The notes beneath the pieces are model-generated. The model was given only the letters and a program-made list of their open reading frames with translations, did not search any database and was not told the DNA's origin. Shown piece by piece: positions 23,796 through 31,816 of a stretch of 51,410 nucleotides of DNA; position 1 is the first letter of the stretch, and each line of letters begins with the position of its first letter. The DNA comes from Christensenella sp. UBA5893. Its GTDB lineage: Bacteria > Bacillota > Clostridia > Christensenellales > UBA1242. Position numbers and translations under genes: made by a program. The stretch is taken from the NCBI GenBank assembly GCA_002431905.1, contig DJER01000027.1, positions 1-51,410 on the forward strand, in the 5' to 3' direction.

Positions 23796-24581
23796 ATGAC
23801 TGATGAACAAAAGTTGATGTTGGGGAATGATTATGGATTTGCAATTTTTCCATATCATTTTAAGGAAGCTATAACTAATCATTGTAATTATGATTATAAA
23901 AAAGAAAAAATTGACAATGTCCTTGTCGCAGACTTAGGAAATTTGGGAAAATTTTGGAAATTTATTGATGGGGTTTCATATTTAAGTCTTAATAATGATA
24001 AAATTGTTATTAAACAAAATCAAAATGAAAATTTTGGTTGTCTTGTCCCATTGCTAAATGGAGTTGAAAAAGTTATTGTGTATTTTAATGATGGTCAAAA
24101 GGAGTTTGAAACACATAAATCAATTTTTAAGAATGTTGATGTTTGTACTATAGATTTTGACTTTAAAAATATAATCAAAAAACTTGAAATTCACTTCAAC
24201 TATGAAATGGTTGATCCATTAATTATTGAGATTCAGACTGAATTATTTCAAGCTCCAATAGTTGATGAACGTATAGAACTTTTACAAAAATTAAATGTGA
24301 AACATGATTGTGGACTAAATTTGATAACAATAAAGTTTTCAAATGCTAACGATAATGTCGCATATACAAAAATTTCTTTATTTGATAATAATAAACAATT
24401 AATGGGAATTTTTAAAGTCGATGAAGGAATGTTTTACAAGTCTATAACAGACTTGGCTTTTGGTAGATATTTTTATAAAGTTCAACAATTTGATGAATTC
24501 GCAAATTTAATTGTCGAAACTGATTATATAGAATTTGCATTACGTGTACCATATTATGGAAAATCACAGGTATGCCACTAA
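23796..24581 (+). CDS. Protein of unknown function in the exonuclease operon
   Basis: 261 residues, soluble and beta-rich by appearance, with no signal peptide or membrane helix. Patterns such as KVIVYFNDGQKEFETHKSIF and TKISLFDNNKQLMGIFKVDE suggest two beta-sandwich-like halves. It starts immediately after the stop of the XRE gene, using AAGGAG inside that gene, and ends 12 bp before the exonuclease start. I recognise no family. The context suggests it works with the exonuclease or the XRE protein. Confidence 0.7.
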   Translation: MTDEQKLMLGNDYGFAIFPYHFKEAITNHCNYDYKKEKIDNVLVADLGNLGKFWKFIDGVSYLSLNNDKIVIKQNQNENFGCLVPLLNGVEKVIVYFNDGQKEFETHKSIFKNVDVCTIDFDFKNIIKKLEIHFNYEMVDPLIIEIQTELFQAPIVDERIELLQKLNVKHDCGLNLITIKFSNANDNVAYTKISLFDNNKQLMGIFKVDEGMFYKSITDLAFGRYFYKVQQFDEFANLIVETDYIEFALRVPYYGKSQVCH

Positions 24582-24593
24582 AAGGAGAATGTT

Positions 24594-25625
24594 TTGAATT
24601 ATTTATATTTTGATATTGAATGCTGCGATGGCTATCATATGTGTTCATTTGGATATGTTATCACTGATGAGAATTTTAATGTATTAGATAAAAAAGATAT
24701 AGTAATAAATCCACAGCATGAGTTTAAACTTGGATGTGATAAATTTAACCCAAGGATTAGTTTAGCTTATTTAGAAAGCACATTTCAAAAACAAAAGTCA
24801 TTTAAATATTTTTATAACGAGATTAAAGACTTATTAACTCGCCCAAATCAAATATTATTAGGTCATAGTATAACTGCAGATATGCAATATTTAAAAATTG
24901 CTTGCGAGAGATACAAGCTTCCAATTCTTAATTTAGAAGCGTATGATACACAAAACTTTTATTATCAATGGAATAAAAAATATAAAACAAGAAGCCTTGA
25001 TAATATAGTAAAAGATTTAGAAATAGATATTTCAAATTTGCAAGAACATAAAAGTTGTGATGATGCAGAAATTTCAATGTTGGTTACAAAAGTAATATGT
25101 GAAAAATTGAATGTTTCAATAAATGAATTATTGGAATTATGTGATAAAAGTAAAAGAGATGGGACAAAAAATGGGTATAGTGAAAAATCTTTAAAAAGGA
25201 AATTTTCAAAGCAATTAAAGAACATCGCTGAAAATTATCCAGATAGATTTTCATGGGAATCAATTTGTATTTCAGATACTATAAAAGAAACTGATTATAA
25301 ATTAAGAATTGCACTTATAAAAGAAATATTTAAAAAAGGCTATAATTACACGTGTAAGGCTTCTGAATGTAACTATTTTGTTCATAGTAATGATTATGGA
25401 GAAAGAGACTTATCCTGCGATTATCACATTGAAGAACACCACAAAGATATTAAAAAAATTACTATTGAAGATTTATCAAATATGTTAGGTATAGAAATAA
25501 CTAGCAACGGTGAATATCTTGGTGAAGATTCAAATAATAACACAACATTCAGTTATGCATTTCGAGAAAGTTTGGCAAAGAAAAATATGACATATGAAGA
25601 ATATAATAATAAATTAGGTATATAA
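24594..25625 (+). CDS. DEDDh (DnaQ-like) exonuclease with extra C-terminal domain
   Basis: 343 residues starting at TTG 24594, set by AAAGGAG 7-8 nt upstream. All DEDDh residues are visible: Asp7 and Glu9 in YFDIEC, Asp96 in GHSITADMQYL, and His152 and Asp157 in EHKSCDDAE. This is a 3'-5' exonuclease of DNA or RNA. Residues 180-343 are not part of the usual domain and contain Cys/His positions (CKASEC near 260, CDYHIEEHH near 275) that could hold zinc, then a short helical end. It is the last gene of the operon and is followed by a terminator. Confidence 0.85.
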   Translation: MNYLYFDIECCDGYHMCSFGYVITDENFNVLDKKDIVINPQHEFKLGCDKFNPRISLAYLESTFQKQKSFKYFYNEIKDLLTRPNQILLGHSITADMQYLKIACERYKLPILNLEAYDTQNFYYQWNKKYKTRSLDNIVKDLEIDISNLQEHKSCDDAEISMLVTKVICEKLNVSINELLELCDKSKRDGTKNGYSEKSLKRKFSKQLKNIAENYPDRFSWESICISDTIKETDYKLRIALIKEIFKKGYNYTCKASECNYFVHSNDYGERDLSCDYHIEEHHKDIKKITIEDLSNMLGIEITSNGEYLGEDSNNNTTFSYAFRESLAKKNMTYEEYNNKLGI

Positions 25626-25632
25626 CGCCTAT

Positions 25633-25662
25633 TCCACCAAGATAAACTTGGTGGGATTTTTG
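25633..25662 (+). terminator. Terminator of the XRE-exonuclease operon
   Basis: TCCACCAAG (25633-25641) pairs with CTTGGTGGGA (25647-25656) and is followed by TTTTT. It separates the exonuclease operon from the heptose operon. Confidence 0.85.
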
Positions 25663-25733
25663 TCGTAACATAATTGTTAAAACATTTTCTTTTTATTGGG
25701 TTTTGTGATATATTTATTCGTAAGAGAGGTTAT

Positions 25734-26912
25734 ATGGAAGAACAAAAATTAAGATTACTTGAAGGTATGGATTCATATTTACCGCATGTTGATGGTGTAA
25801 TTAATTGTATGAATAACTATTGCCTTAATGCTTACAAAAAGATTGATGTTTTGGCTATTGCACCAAGATATAAAAAATATGTGGACAAAAGCCCTTATGA
25901 AATAAAAAGATGTAAAAGTTTTTATTTCCCTGTGCTTGATATTCAATATGGACAAGCAACAAAAGATAAAAAGTTTTACAAAGAAATAATGTCAAGAGAT
26001 TTTGATATTGTGCATTGTAATTCTCCTTTTAATATGGCAAAGTTTATGTTAAAAGTTGCAAAAGCAAAAAATATTCCTGCAGTAATTACATTCCATTCTA
26101 ATATGCGTCCAATATTTAGGTCGGTTGTAAAATCAGAACTTATTGCAGAACAAATGGTTAAAAGTTTGGGAAAAACTTACAATCAATATGATGAAGTATT
26201 TGTATGCTCTCCACTTGTTGCAGAACAATGCAGGTCATTTGGCTATACTGGAAAAATCTCATATTTGCCATTTGGGACAAATATACCTAAATGTGAAGAT
26301 AAAACAGAATACATAAAACAAGCGAACAAAGAGCTAAATTTGAGTGAAGACGATTTGGTATTCTTGTATGTTGGAAGAATTGAAAAATTAAAAAGAGTTG
26401 ACTTTATATTAAAAAGTCTAAAAATCTTAAAAGATGAAGGAATAAAGTTCAAATTTTTTGCAGTTGGGAAAGGTTCTGATATGGACAAGTTGCAAAAGTT
26501 GAAAAAGAAACTTGGCTTTACCGATGAAGAAGTTACATTCACTGGTTTTGTAGATTCAAAAATGTTTCCACTTTTGTATTCAAGAGCAAACTTATTTTTG
26601 TTCCCATCTCTTTATGATAACTTTGGATTGGTCAAAGTTGAAGCTGCTGCATTTGATACTCCGGGGGTATTTATTGAAGGCTCTTGTGCTGGTTATGGTG
26701 TTACTGACGGTGTTAATGGATTTTTGTCAAAAGACACAGTTGAAGATTTTGCCGGCAAGATAAAGCAAGCAATAGCCGACAAAGAAAAATTGAAAGAAAT
26801 TGGCAAAAATGCAGGAAAAGATTTGTACATATCTTGGGAAGAATGTACCAACCAATTTATTGAAAGATTAAAAGAAGTTGTTAGGAGATATAAAGATGAA
26901 AATAAGAAGTAG
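25734..26912 (+). CDS. Family 4 glycosyltransferase
   Basis: 392 residues from ATG 25734 (AGAGG before it). The GT-B fold is clear: an N-terminal acceptor domain with DSYLPHVDGVINCM and FDIVHCNSPF, and a donor domain with FLYVGRIEKLKRVDFILKSL, FTGFVDSKMFPLLYSRANLF and the E-x7-E region SLYDNFGLVKVEAAAFDTPG. Members of this branch add hexose to diacylglycerol or other membrane-linked acceptors. It leads the heptose operon and overlaps the HddA gene by 17 bp, so it may use GDP-heptose or build the acceptor for it. Confidence 0.88.
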   Translation: MEEQKLRLLEGMDSYLPHVDGVINCMNNYCLNAYKKIDVLAIAPRYKKYVDKSPYEIKRCKSFYFPVLDIQYGQATKDKKFYKEIMSRDFDIVHCNSPFNMAKFMLKVAKAKNIPAVITFHSNMRPIFRSVVKSELIAEQMVKSLGKTYNQYDEVFVCSPLVAEQCRSFGYTGKISYLPFGTNIPKCEDKTEYIKQANKELNLSEDDLVFLYVGRIEKLKRVDFILKSLKILKDEGIKFKFFAVGKGSDMDKLQKLKKKLGFTDEEVTFTGFVDSKMFPLLYSRANLFLFPSLYDNFGLVKVEAAAFDTPGVFIEGSCAGYGVTDGVNGFLSKDTVEDFAGKIKQAIADKEKLKEIGKNAGKDLYISWEECTNQFIERLKEVVRRYKDENKK

Positions 26913-27927
26913 AGCCCCACTTAGAATTGGACTTGCTGGCGGTGGAACCGATTTATTAAGTTATAGCAGTATATATGGTGGTGCAGTTTTTAATGCAACT
27001 ATAAGTATGTATGCCTACTGTTCAATTATACCAACAAACGATAACCGAATAAAGATTGTTGCATATGATAACAACAACACATTAGATACGGAAAGTGTTG
27101 ACCATTTTGATATTGTTGATGACAATTTAATTTTGCATAAAGGTGTTTATAACAGAATTGTAAAAGACTATAATGGTGGCAAACCACTTTCATTTATTAT
27201 GAGCACATCAAATGATGCACCTGTTGGTTCTGGACTTGGAACGTCATCAACAATGGTTGTTGCCATTTTGGAAGCATTTAACAAATGGCTTGGACTTGGA
27301 CTTTCTGATTACAAAAAGGCTGAACTTGCTTATAGTATAGAAAGAGAGGACCTAAAACTTAGCGGTGGAAAACAAGACCAATATAGTGCAGTTTTTGGTG
27401 GCTTTAATCTTATGGAATTTAAAAAAGATGGAAAAACTATTGTAAATCCACTAAGAATTGACAAACAAATAATAAATGAGCTGGAATGTTCACTCCTACT
27501 TTATTACAATGGAAGAAGCAGAAGTTCGGCAAAAATTATTGATGAACAAATAAAAAACACAAAAAATAAAAATGAAAAGACTGTTGATGCAATGCATATC
27601 CTAAAACAATGTGCTTATGATATGAAAGATAGCATTTTGGTTGGAGATATAGAAAACTTTGCTCAAATTTTGAGAGAAACTTGGGAGAATAAGAAAAAGA
27701 CATCATCAATCATTTCAAATAAAGATTTGGAAACTGTAATTAATTTTGCCATGGCAAATGGTGCAGAAGCGGTTAAAGTTTCTGGTGCCGGTGGTGGTGG
27801 GTTCTTGATGTTGTACACAAACCCAATGAACAGACAACAACTTATGGACGCAATGAAAAAAATGGACGGGGTATTGTATCCTGTAAAATTTTCAAAGTCA
27901 GGTGTTGATAGTTGGATAATTGATTAA
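26896..27927 (+). CDS. hddA: D-glycero-alpha-D-manno-heptose 7-phosphate kinase
   Basis: 343 residues from ATG 26896, with TAGGAG lying inside the glycosyltransferase gene. It is a GHMP kinase: KIRSRAPLRIGLAGGGTDLLSYS at the start, the ATP loop PVGSGLGTSSTMV near residue 110, and the third motif KVSGAGGGGFLMLY near residue 300. GGGTDL is typical of HddA and related sugar kinases. It should phosphorylate heptose 7-phosphate at O1 in the GDP-heptose pathway, with the next two genes supplying the remaining steps. Confidence 0.9.
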   Translation: MKIRSRAPLRIGLAGGGTDLLSYSSIYGGAVFNATISMYAYCSIIPTNDNRIKIVAYDNNNTLDTESVDHFDIVDDNLILHKGVYNRIVKDYNGGKPLSFIMSTSNDAPVGSGLGTSSTMVVAILEAFNKWLGLGLSDYKKAELAYSIEREDLKLSGGKQDQYSAVFGGFNLMEFKKDGKTIVNPLRIDKQIINELECSLLLYYNGRSRSSAKIIDEQIKNTKNKNEKTVDAMHILKQCAYDMKDSILVGDIENFAQILRETWENKKKTSSIISNKDLETVINFAMANGAEAVKVSGAGGGGFLMLYTNPMNRQQLMDAMKKMDGVLYPVKFSKSGVDSWIID

Positions 27928-27936
27928 GGAGAATAT

Positions 27937-29229
27937 ATGCAAGCACTTATTCTTGCTGGTGGCAAGGGAACAAGACTTAGTGAACTAACAAAAAATGAAA
28001 TACCAAAACCAATGGTAAAAATGTTGGGAAAACCGTTACTTGAATATGCCATAGATAGATTAAAAGAAAATGGGATAACTGACATTTTTATTAGTGTTGG
28101 ACATTTGCATGAGAAAATCGAAGAATACTTTGGGAATGGTAAAAAATTTGGTGTTAATATCAAATATTTGTGTGAAAATGAACCTTTGGGTTCAGGCGGG
28201 GCACTGTATTTTTTGAAAGGAAAAGTTGATTCTGATTTTGTCATTTGTTCTGCCGATGCAATTTTTGATATTGATATACAACGAATGTACGATTTTCACA
28301 AGTCAAAGAATGCACTAATAACATTGTTTGCACACCCAAATTTGCACCCATATGATAGTGACTTGATTATAACTGACAAAAATGATTGTGTAAAAGAGAT
28401 AAACTTAAAAAACACAAAAAGAGATTTCTATTATAAAAACTTGGTAAATGCTGGATTTTTTATTGTAAATCCAAAAGCACTTGAGTACTTTACTGAATTG
28501 AAAAAAATTAATTTGGAGCACGATTTTGTAAATCATTATGTTCCACAAAATTGTGTTTTTGCTTATAAGTCGAGTGAATACATAAAAGATGTTGGAACGG
28601 TTGAAAGATTTAATTTAACATCAAAAGATGTACAAAACAACATTGTTTCGCACAAAAATTTAAAATTTAAACAAAAAGCAATATTCTTGGATAGAGATGG
28701 CACAATTAATATTTACAAAGGTTTTATAAATAATCATAAAGATATTGAATTGTTGCCAACAGTTGTTGATGCAATAAAAAAGATCAATGAAAGTGGATAT
28801 CTTGCAATAATTGTGTCAAATCAGCCGGTTATTGCTCGTGGCGAGGCAAGCAGAGAAGAAGTCGATGAATGTTTTAAAAAGATAGAAACTTTGCTTGGCG
28901 AAAGTGGTGCATACATTGACGGAATTTATTATTGTCCGCATCATCCACATAGTGGATTTGTTGGTGAAGTTAAAGAATTAAAAATAGATTGTGAATGCCG
29001 AAAACCAAAAATTGGTTTAATTAAAAAAGCACAAGAAGATTTTAATTTGGAACTAGATTCTTGTTATATAATTGGCGATACAAGCGTTGATATTGAAACC
29101 GGTAAAAATGCAGGTATAAAAACAATACTTGTAAAGACTGGAAAAAATGAAGAAAAAGTGGTGGAAAGTGATTTTGTTGCAAACAATTTGCTTGATGCTG
29201 TAAATTTTGTATTAGGAGATAAAAAATGA
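27937..29229 (+). CDS. hddC-gmhB: Fused heptose-1-phosphate guanylyltransferase and heptose bisphosphate phosphatase
   Basis: 430 residues, two enzymes in one chain. Residues 1-230 are a nucleotidyltransferase (MQALILAGGKGTRLSELTKN, EIPKPMVKMLGKPLLEYAID, GSGGALYFLKG) of the HddC kind. Residues about 245-430 are a HAD phosphatase of the GmhB kind: FLDRDGTIN, IVSNQPVIARG, the zinc-binding CPHHPHSGF with CECRKP, and IGDTSVDIETGKNAG. In the order of the pathway the phosphatase acts before the transferase. The guanylyl rather than another nucleotidyl donor is inferred from the HddA partner. It overlaps gmhA by ATGA. Confidence 0.88.
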   Translation: MQALILAGGKGTRLSELTKNEIPKPMVKMLGKPLLEYAIDRLKENGITDIFISVGHLHEKIEEYFGNGKKFGVNIKYLCENEPLGSGGALYFLKGKVDSDFVICSADAIFDIDIQRMYDFHKSKNALITLFAHPNLHPYDSDLIITDKNDCVKEINLKNTKRDFYYKNLVNAGFFIVNPKALEYFTELKKINLEHDFVNHYVPQNCVFAYKSSEYIKDVGTVERFNLTSKDVQNNIVSHKNLKFKQKAIFLDRDGTINIYKGFINNHKDIELLPTVVDAIKKINESGYLAIIVSNQPVIARGEASREEVDECFKKIETLLGESGAYIDGIYYCPHHPHSGFVGEVKELKIDCECRKPKIGLIKKAQEDFNLELDSCYIIGDTSVDIETGKNAGIKTILVKTGKNEEKVVESDFVANNLLDAVNFVLGDKK

Positions 29230-29870
29230 AACAAAGAACATTAGACATAAAAAAAGATTTTTTTGAAAGACACAATGACTTGATATATTTGGATAAACAA
29301 ATAACAAAAGCAATTGAGTTGATTGTTGGCTTGAAAAAAGAAAACAAAATTCTTTTGTGTGGAAATGGAGGAAGTGCTGCCGATTGCGAACATATTGCGG
29401 GCGAACTTTTAAAGTCATTTGAATTAAAAAGAAAATTGTCTGAAAAAATGTACAAAAAATTAAATGATGTATATGGCGATGAAGGAACTTTTATTGCTGA
29501 CAATTTGCAACAAGCAGTAAAGGCAATACCATTAACATCATTTTGTGCGTATAACACTGCATTCTTGAATGATTGCAATGAAAAAATGATGTTTGCTCAA
29601 CTTGTTAATGCATTAGGAATCAAAGATGATATATTGATTTCAATTTCAACAAGTGGAAATTCAAAAAATGTTGTTTACGCAAGTATGCTTGCAAAAACTA
29701 TGGGAATAAAGGTCATTGCTCTCACTGGTGAAACTGGTGGAAAACTTAAAGATATTGCTGATATAACAATCAATGTTCCATCAAAAAGAGTTTATAGAAT
29801 ACAAGAATATCATTTGCCAATATACCATTTGATTTGCCTTTGTGTTGAAAGCGAATTATTTGAAGAATAA
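29226..29870 (+). CDS. gmhA: Sedoheptulose 7-phosphate isomerase
   Basis: 214 residues of the SIS fold. LLCGNGGSAADCEHIAGELLKSF (about residues 39-61), the ISISTSGNSKNVVYA phosphate loop near 138 and EYHLPIYHLICL near the end match GmhA. It converts sedoheptulose 7-phosphate to D-glycero-D-manno-heptose 7-phosphate, the first step of the pathway whose later steps lie in the two genes before it. It contains an insertion around residues 62-95 (KLSEKMYKKLNDVYGDEG) that many GmhA proteins of this branch share. Confidence 0.92.
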   Translation: MKQRTLDIKKDFFERHNDLIYLDKQITKAIELIVGLKKENKILLCGNGGSAADCEHIAGELLKSFELKRKLSEKMYKKLNDVYGDEGTFIADNLQQAVKAIPLTSFCAYNTAFLNDCNEKMMFAQLVNALGIKDDILISISTSGNSKNVVYASMLAKTMGIKVIALTGETGGKLKDIADITINVPSKRVYRIQEYHLPIYHLICLCVESELFEE

Positions 29871-29875
29871 ATGTA

Positions 29876-29908
29876 AAATACCAAGAATTACTTGGTATTT
29901 TTTTATTT
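29876..29908 (+). terminator. Terminator of the heptose operon
   Basis: A perfect 10-bp stem AAATACCAAG/CTTGGTATTT (29876-29885, 29891-29900) is followed by TTTTATTT. Confidence 0.85.
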
Positions 29909-29940
29909 GATTTTTTATATAAATATGATATAATAAAAAT

Positions 29941-30456
29941 ATGATAGATAAAAAAGTTACAAGATATTTATGTTTTTCATTATTATTCACAGCATTTTTG
30001 CCTGTGGGAGTTTTTTTGATTATATTTGGTGCAACAAAAAGTTCAATACTTTTGACAATTGGAATCATCCTTGCAGTTCTTGGATTTTATGGTTGCCCTA
30101 TGCTTTGGGTAAAATATGGCGAGATGAAAACATATCAAAACGCATGCAATCAAATAACAAGAAACAACATTCAAACCATTGAAGAATTGGCAACAATCAA
30201 TAACCAAAAACCAGAAGATGCATTAAAAGCAGTTCAATATCTTATTGCACAAGGATATTTGCTTGGTTATGAAATTGTTGATGGAAAATATATTGTTCCA
30301 AAAGATAAAAAAGTTTTGTCAAAAAATGAATTGTTAGAAAAAGAAGGTTATGTAAAAACTGGCGTTTGCTTGGGTTGTGGTGCTCCAATCGAAATGATTG
30401 GGGATGCAAAACCAAAATGTCCATATTGTGGAAGAAGATACGACCAAAAACAATAA
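29941..30456 (+). CDS. Two-helix membrane protein with C-terminal zinc ribbon
   Basis: 171 residues. Two hydrophobic helices (about residues 10-32 and 36-58) are followed by a winged-helix-like segment (NIQTIEELATINNQKPEDAL, AVQYLIAQGYLLG) and a C-terminal zinc ribbon CLGCGAPIEM with CPYCGRRY. Such layouts occur in regulators or adaptors at the membrane; the function is unknown. No Shine-Dalgarno is present, but an extended -10 (TGA-TATAAT, 29929-29934) ends 6 nt before the ATG, suggesting a leaderless transcript. Confidence 0.75.
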   Translation: MIDKKVTRYLCFSLLFTAFLPVGVFLIIFGATKSSILLTIGIILAVLGFYGCPMLWVKYGEMKTYQNACNQITRNNIQTIEELATINNQKPEDALKAVQYLIAQGYLLGYEIVDGKYIVPKDKKVLSKNELLEKEGYVKTGVCLGCGAPIEMIGDAKPKCPYCGRRYDQKQ

Positions 30457-30484
30457 TAGTTTACTTTCATATAAGGGGGAATAT

Positions 30485-31273
30485 ATGGAGGCACCAAAAA
30501 TAGAAAAAGTTGAAGCAAATATTGGAGAAGAAATTGAAAAAAATAGTTTTACTCCTTATATGCAAAAACAAGTAAAAAAATTAAGGAAAAAAGGACTTGA
30601 ATACGGAGTTAGTGTGCCATATCTAAATTATGAATTAGATAAGCCAGAAAAACAACGAAAAATATTTAATGTCATTGCAATAATGTTCTTTGTTTTGGCA
30701 ATAGCAATGGTTATTGGTACAGTTGTGATGTATTTTTACACTCATATATTCAGTGCTATATTTGAAATTGCAAATAAATCAAACAATTTAACGAGTTATG
30801 ACGCTTTGCAAAATTCATTGGGATTGTCCGGATTTGTTGGTATTGCAAGTTGGGCATTAGTATTAATTCTTGTAGTTATTTCAGTACTACCTATTCCTAT
30901 TATTATTGTAACGATTAGTTTTGCAAGAAAAAATTTAAGTTTTGCAAAAATGTCAAGACAGGAAATGGCAAAAGGTTTTGAAATAAAAAATTTTATTATT
31001 TTTTTAATTTTTAGCACGATTTTTACACTCGTTCTTGCAATTATATTATTGTGCCAAGGTATGGCGAGTGGGTTCTTTGGAATTTGCAGTGTTGTATCTC
31101 TATTTTTACTTTCTGGAATATGTGCTTTCCTTTCAATAATTATAATTAAAGAAAAGAATAAGGACGCTCAGTGGTTTAATACGCTTCCAATCGAAAGGCA
31201 ACAAGATTTCTTGAATTTTAATAAAAGTTTAAATTTGGTAAAAAGTAAGAAAAATCAATCAAGAAGAATTTAA
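30485..31273 (+). CDS. Four- to five-helix membrane protein
   Basis: 262 residues from ATG 30485 (AAGGGG before it). After a hydrophilic N-terminal 60 residues come hydrophobic segments near residues 63-90, 118-145, 165-188 and 192-225. A basic tail (LVKSKKNQSRRI) suggests a cytoplasmic C-terminus. It lies between two other small membrane proteins and is probably co-transcribed with the next gene (11-bp gap). No family recognised. Confidence 0.7.
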   Translation: MEAPKIEKVEANIGEEIEKNSFTPYMQKQVKKLRKKGLEYGVSVPYLNYELDKPEKQRKIFNVIAIMFFVLAIAMVIGTVVMYFYTHIFSAIFEIANKSNNLTSYDALQNSLGLSGFVGIASWALVLILVVISVLPIPIIIVTISFARKNLSFAKMSRQEMAKGFEIKNFIIFLIFSTIFTLVLAIILLCQGMASGFFGICSVVSLFLLSGICAFLSIIIIKEKNKDAQWFNTLPIERQQDFLNFNKSLNLVKSKKNQSRRI

Positions 31274-31284
31274 AAGGAAAAAAT

Positions 31285-31710
31285 ATGGCAAATAATAAAG
31301 GAATTTTTAGTTTAATATTCAAAATTTTTGATAAGTTTGTGGACATAAGAGTTGCGTATAATGATATTAAGTCTAACCCAGAAGCAAAAAAGACAAGCAC
31401 TGTTCTAGCAAAAAGATCAATTTTATATTCTATAATCGGTGCAGTCGTTTTTGCAATTAGTTTTGCTCTTATTTTTTGGGGATTTAGTTTGGTGAATAAT
31501 GCATCAGTGTTTTTTGGCATCGTGCTAATTATTTTAGGAATATCAATGATATTTTATCCACTAGCGTGCTATATATTGTCATTAAATTTAGTAATAAAAC
31601 AATTATTACTTAATAAAAAGCCACTTGGATTTGTAGCACTTTCGATATTTTTACTAATGATAGCACTAATAGTTGTTGGAGTAATTTTAGCATTTACATA
31701 CTTAGGCTAA
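31285..31710 (+). CDS. Three-helix membrane protein
   Basis: 141 residues with hydrophobic segments near residues 50-70, 75-100 and 112-138. A soluble N-terminal stretch of about 45 residues precedes them. AAAGGAAA lies before the ATG and a strong terminator follows. Probably works with the preceding membrane protein; function unknown. Confidence 0.7.
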   Translation: MANNKGIFSLIFKIFDKFVDIRVAYNDIKSNPEAKKTSTVLAKRSILYSIIGAVVFAISFALIFWGFSLVNNASVFFGIVLIILGISMIFYPLACYILSLNLVIKQLLLNKKPLGFVALSIFLLMIALIVVGVILAFTYLG

Positions 31711-31719
31711 AATAGACAG

Positions 31720-31762
31720 TCACTTTATATACAAAATTTGTTGTATGTAAAGTGATTTTTTT
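31720..31762 (+). terminator. Terminator after the membrane-protein genes
   Basis: TCACTTTATATACAA (31720-31734) pairs with TTGTATGTAAAGTGA (31741-31755) with one mismatch, and a T7 run follows. Confidence 0.88.
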
Positions 31763-31816
31763 GTAGCATTATTGACAAAAGTTGGTTCATAATATATATT
31801 AAAATAAAGGGAAAAT

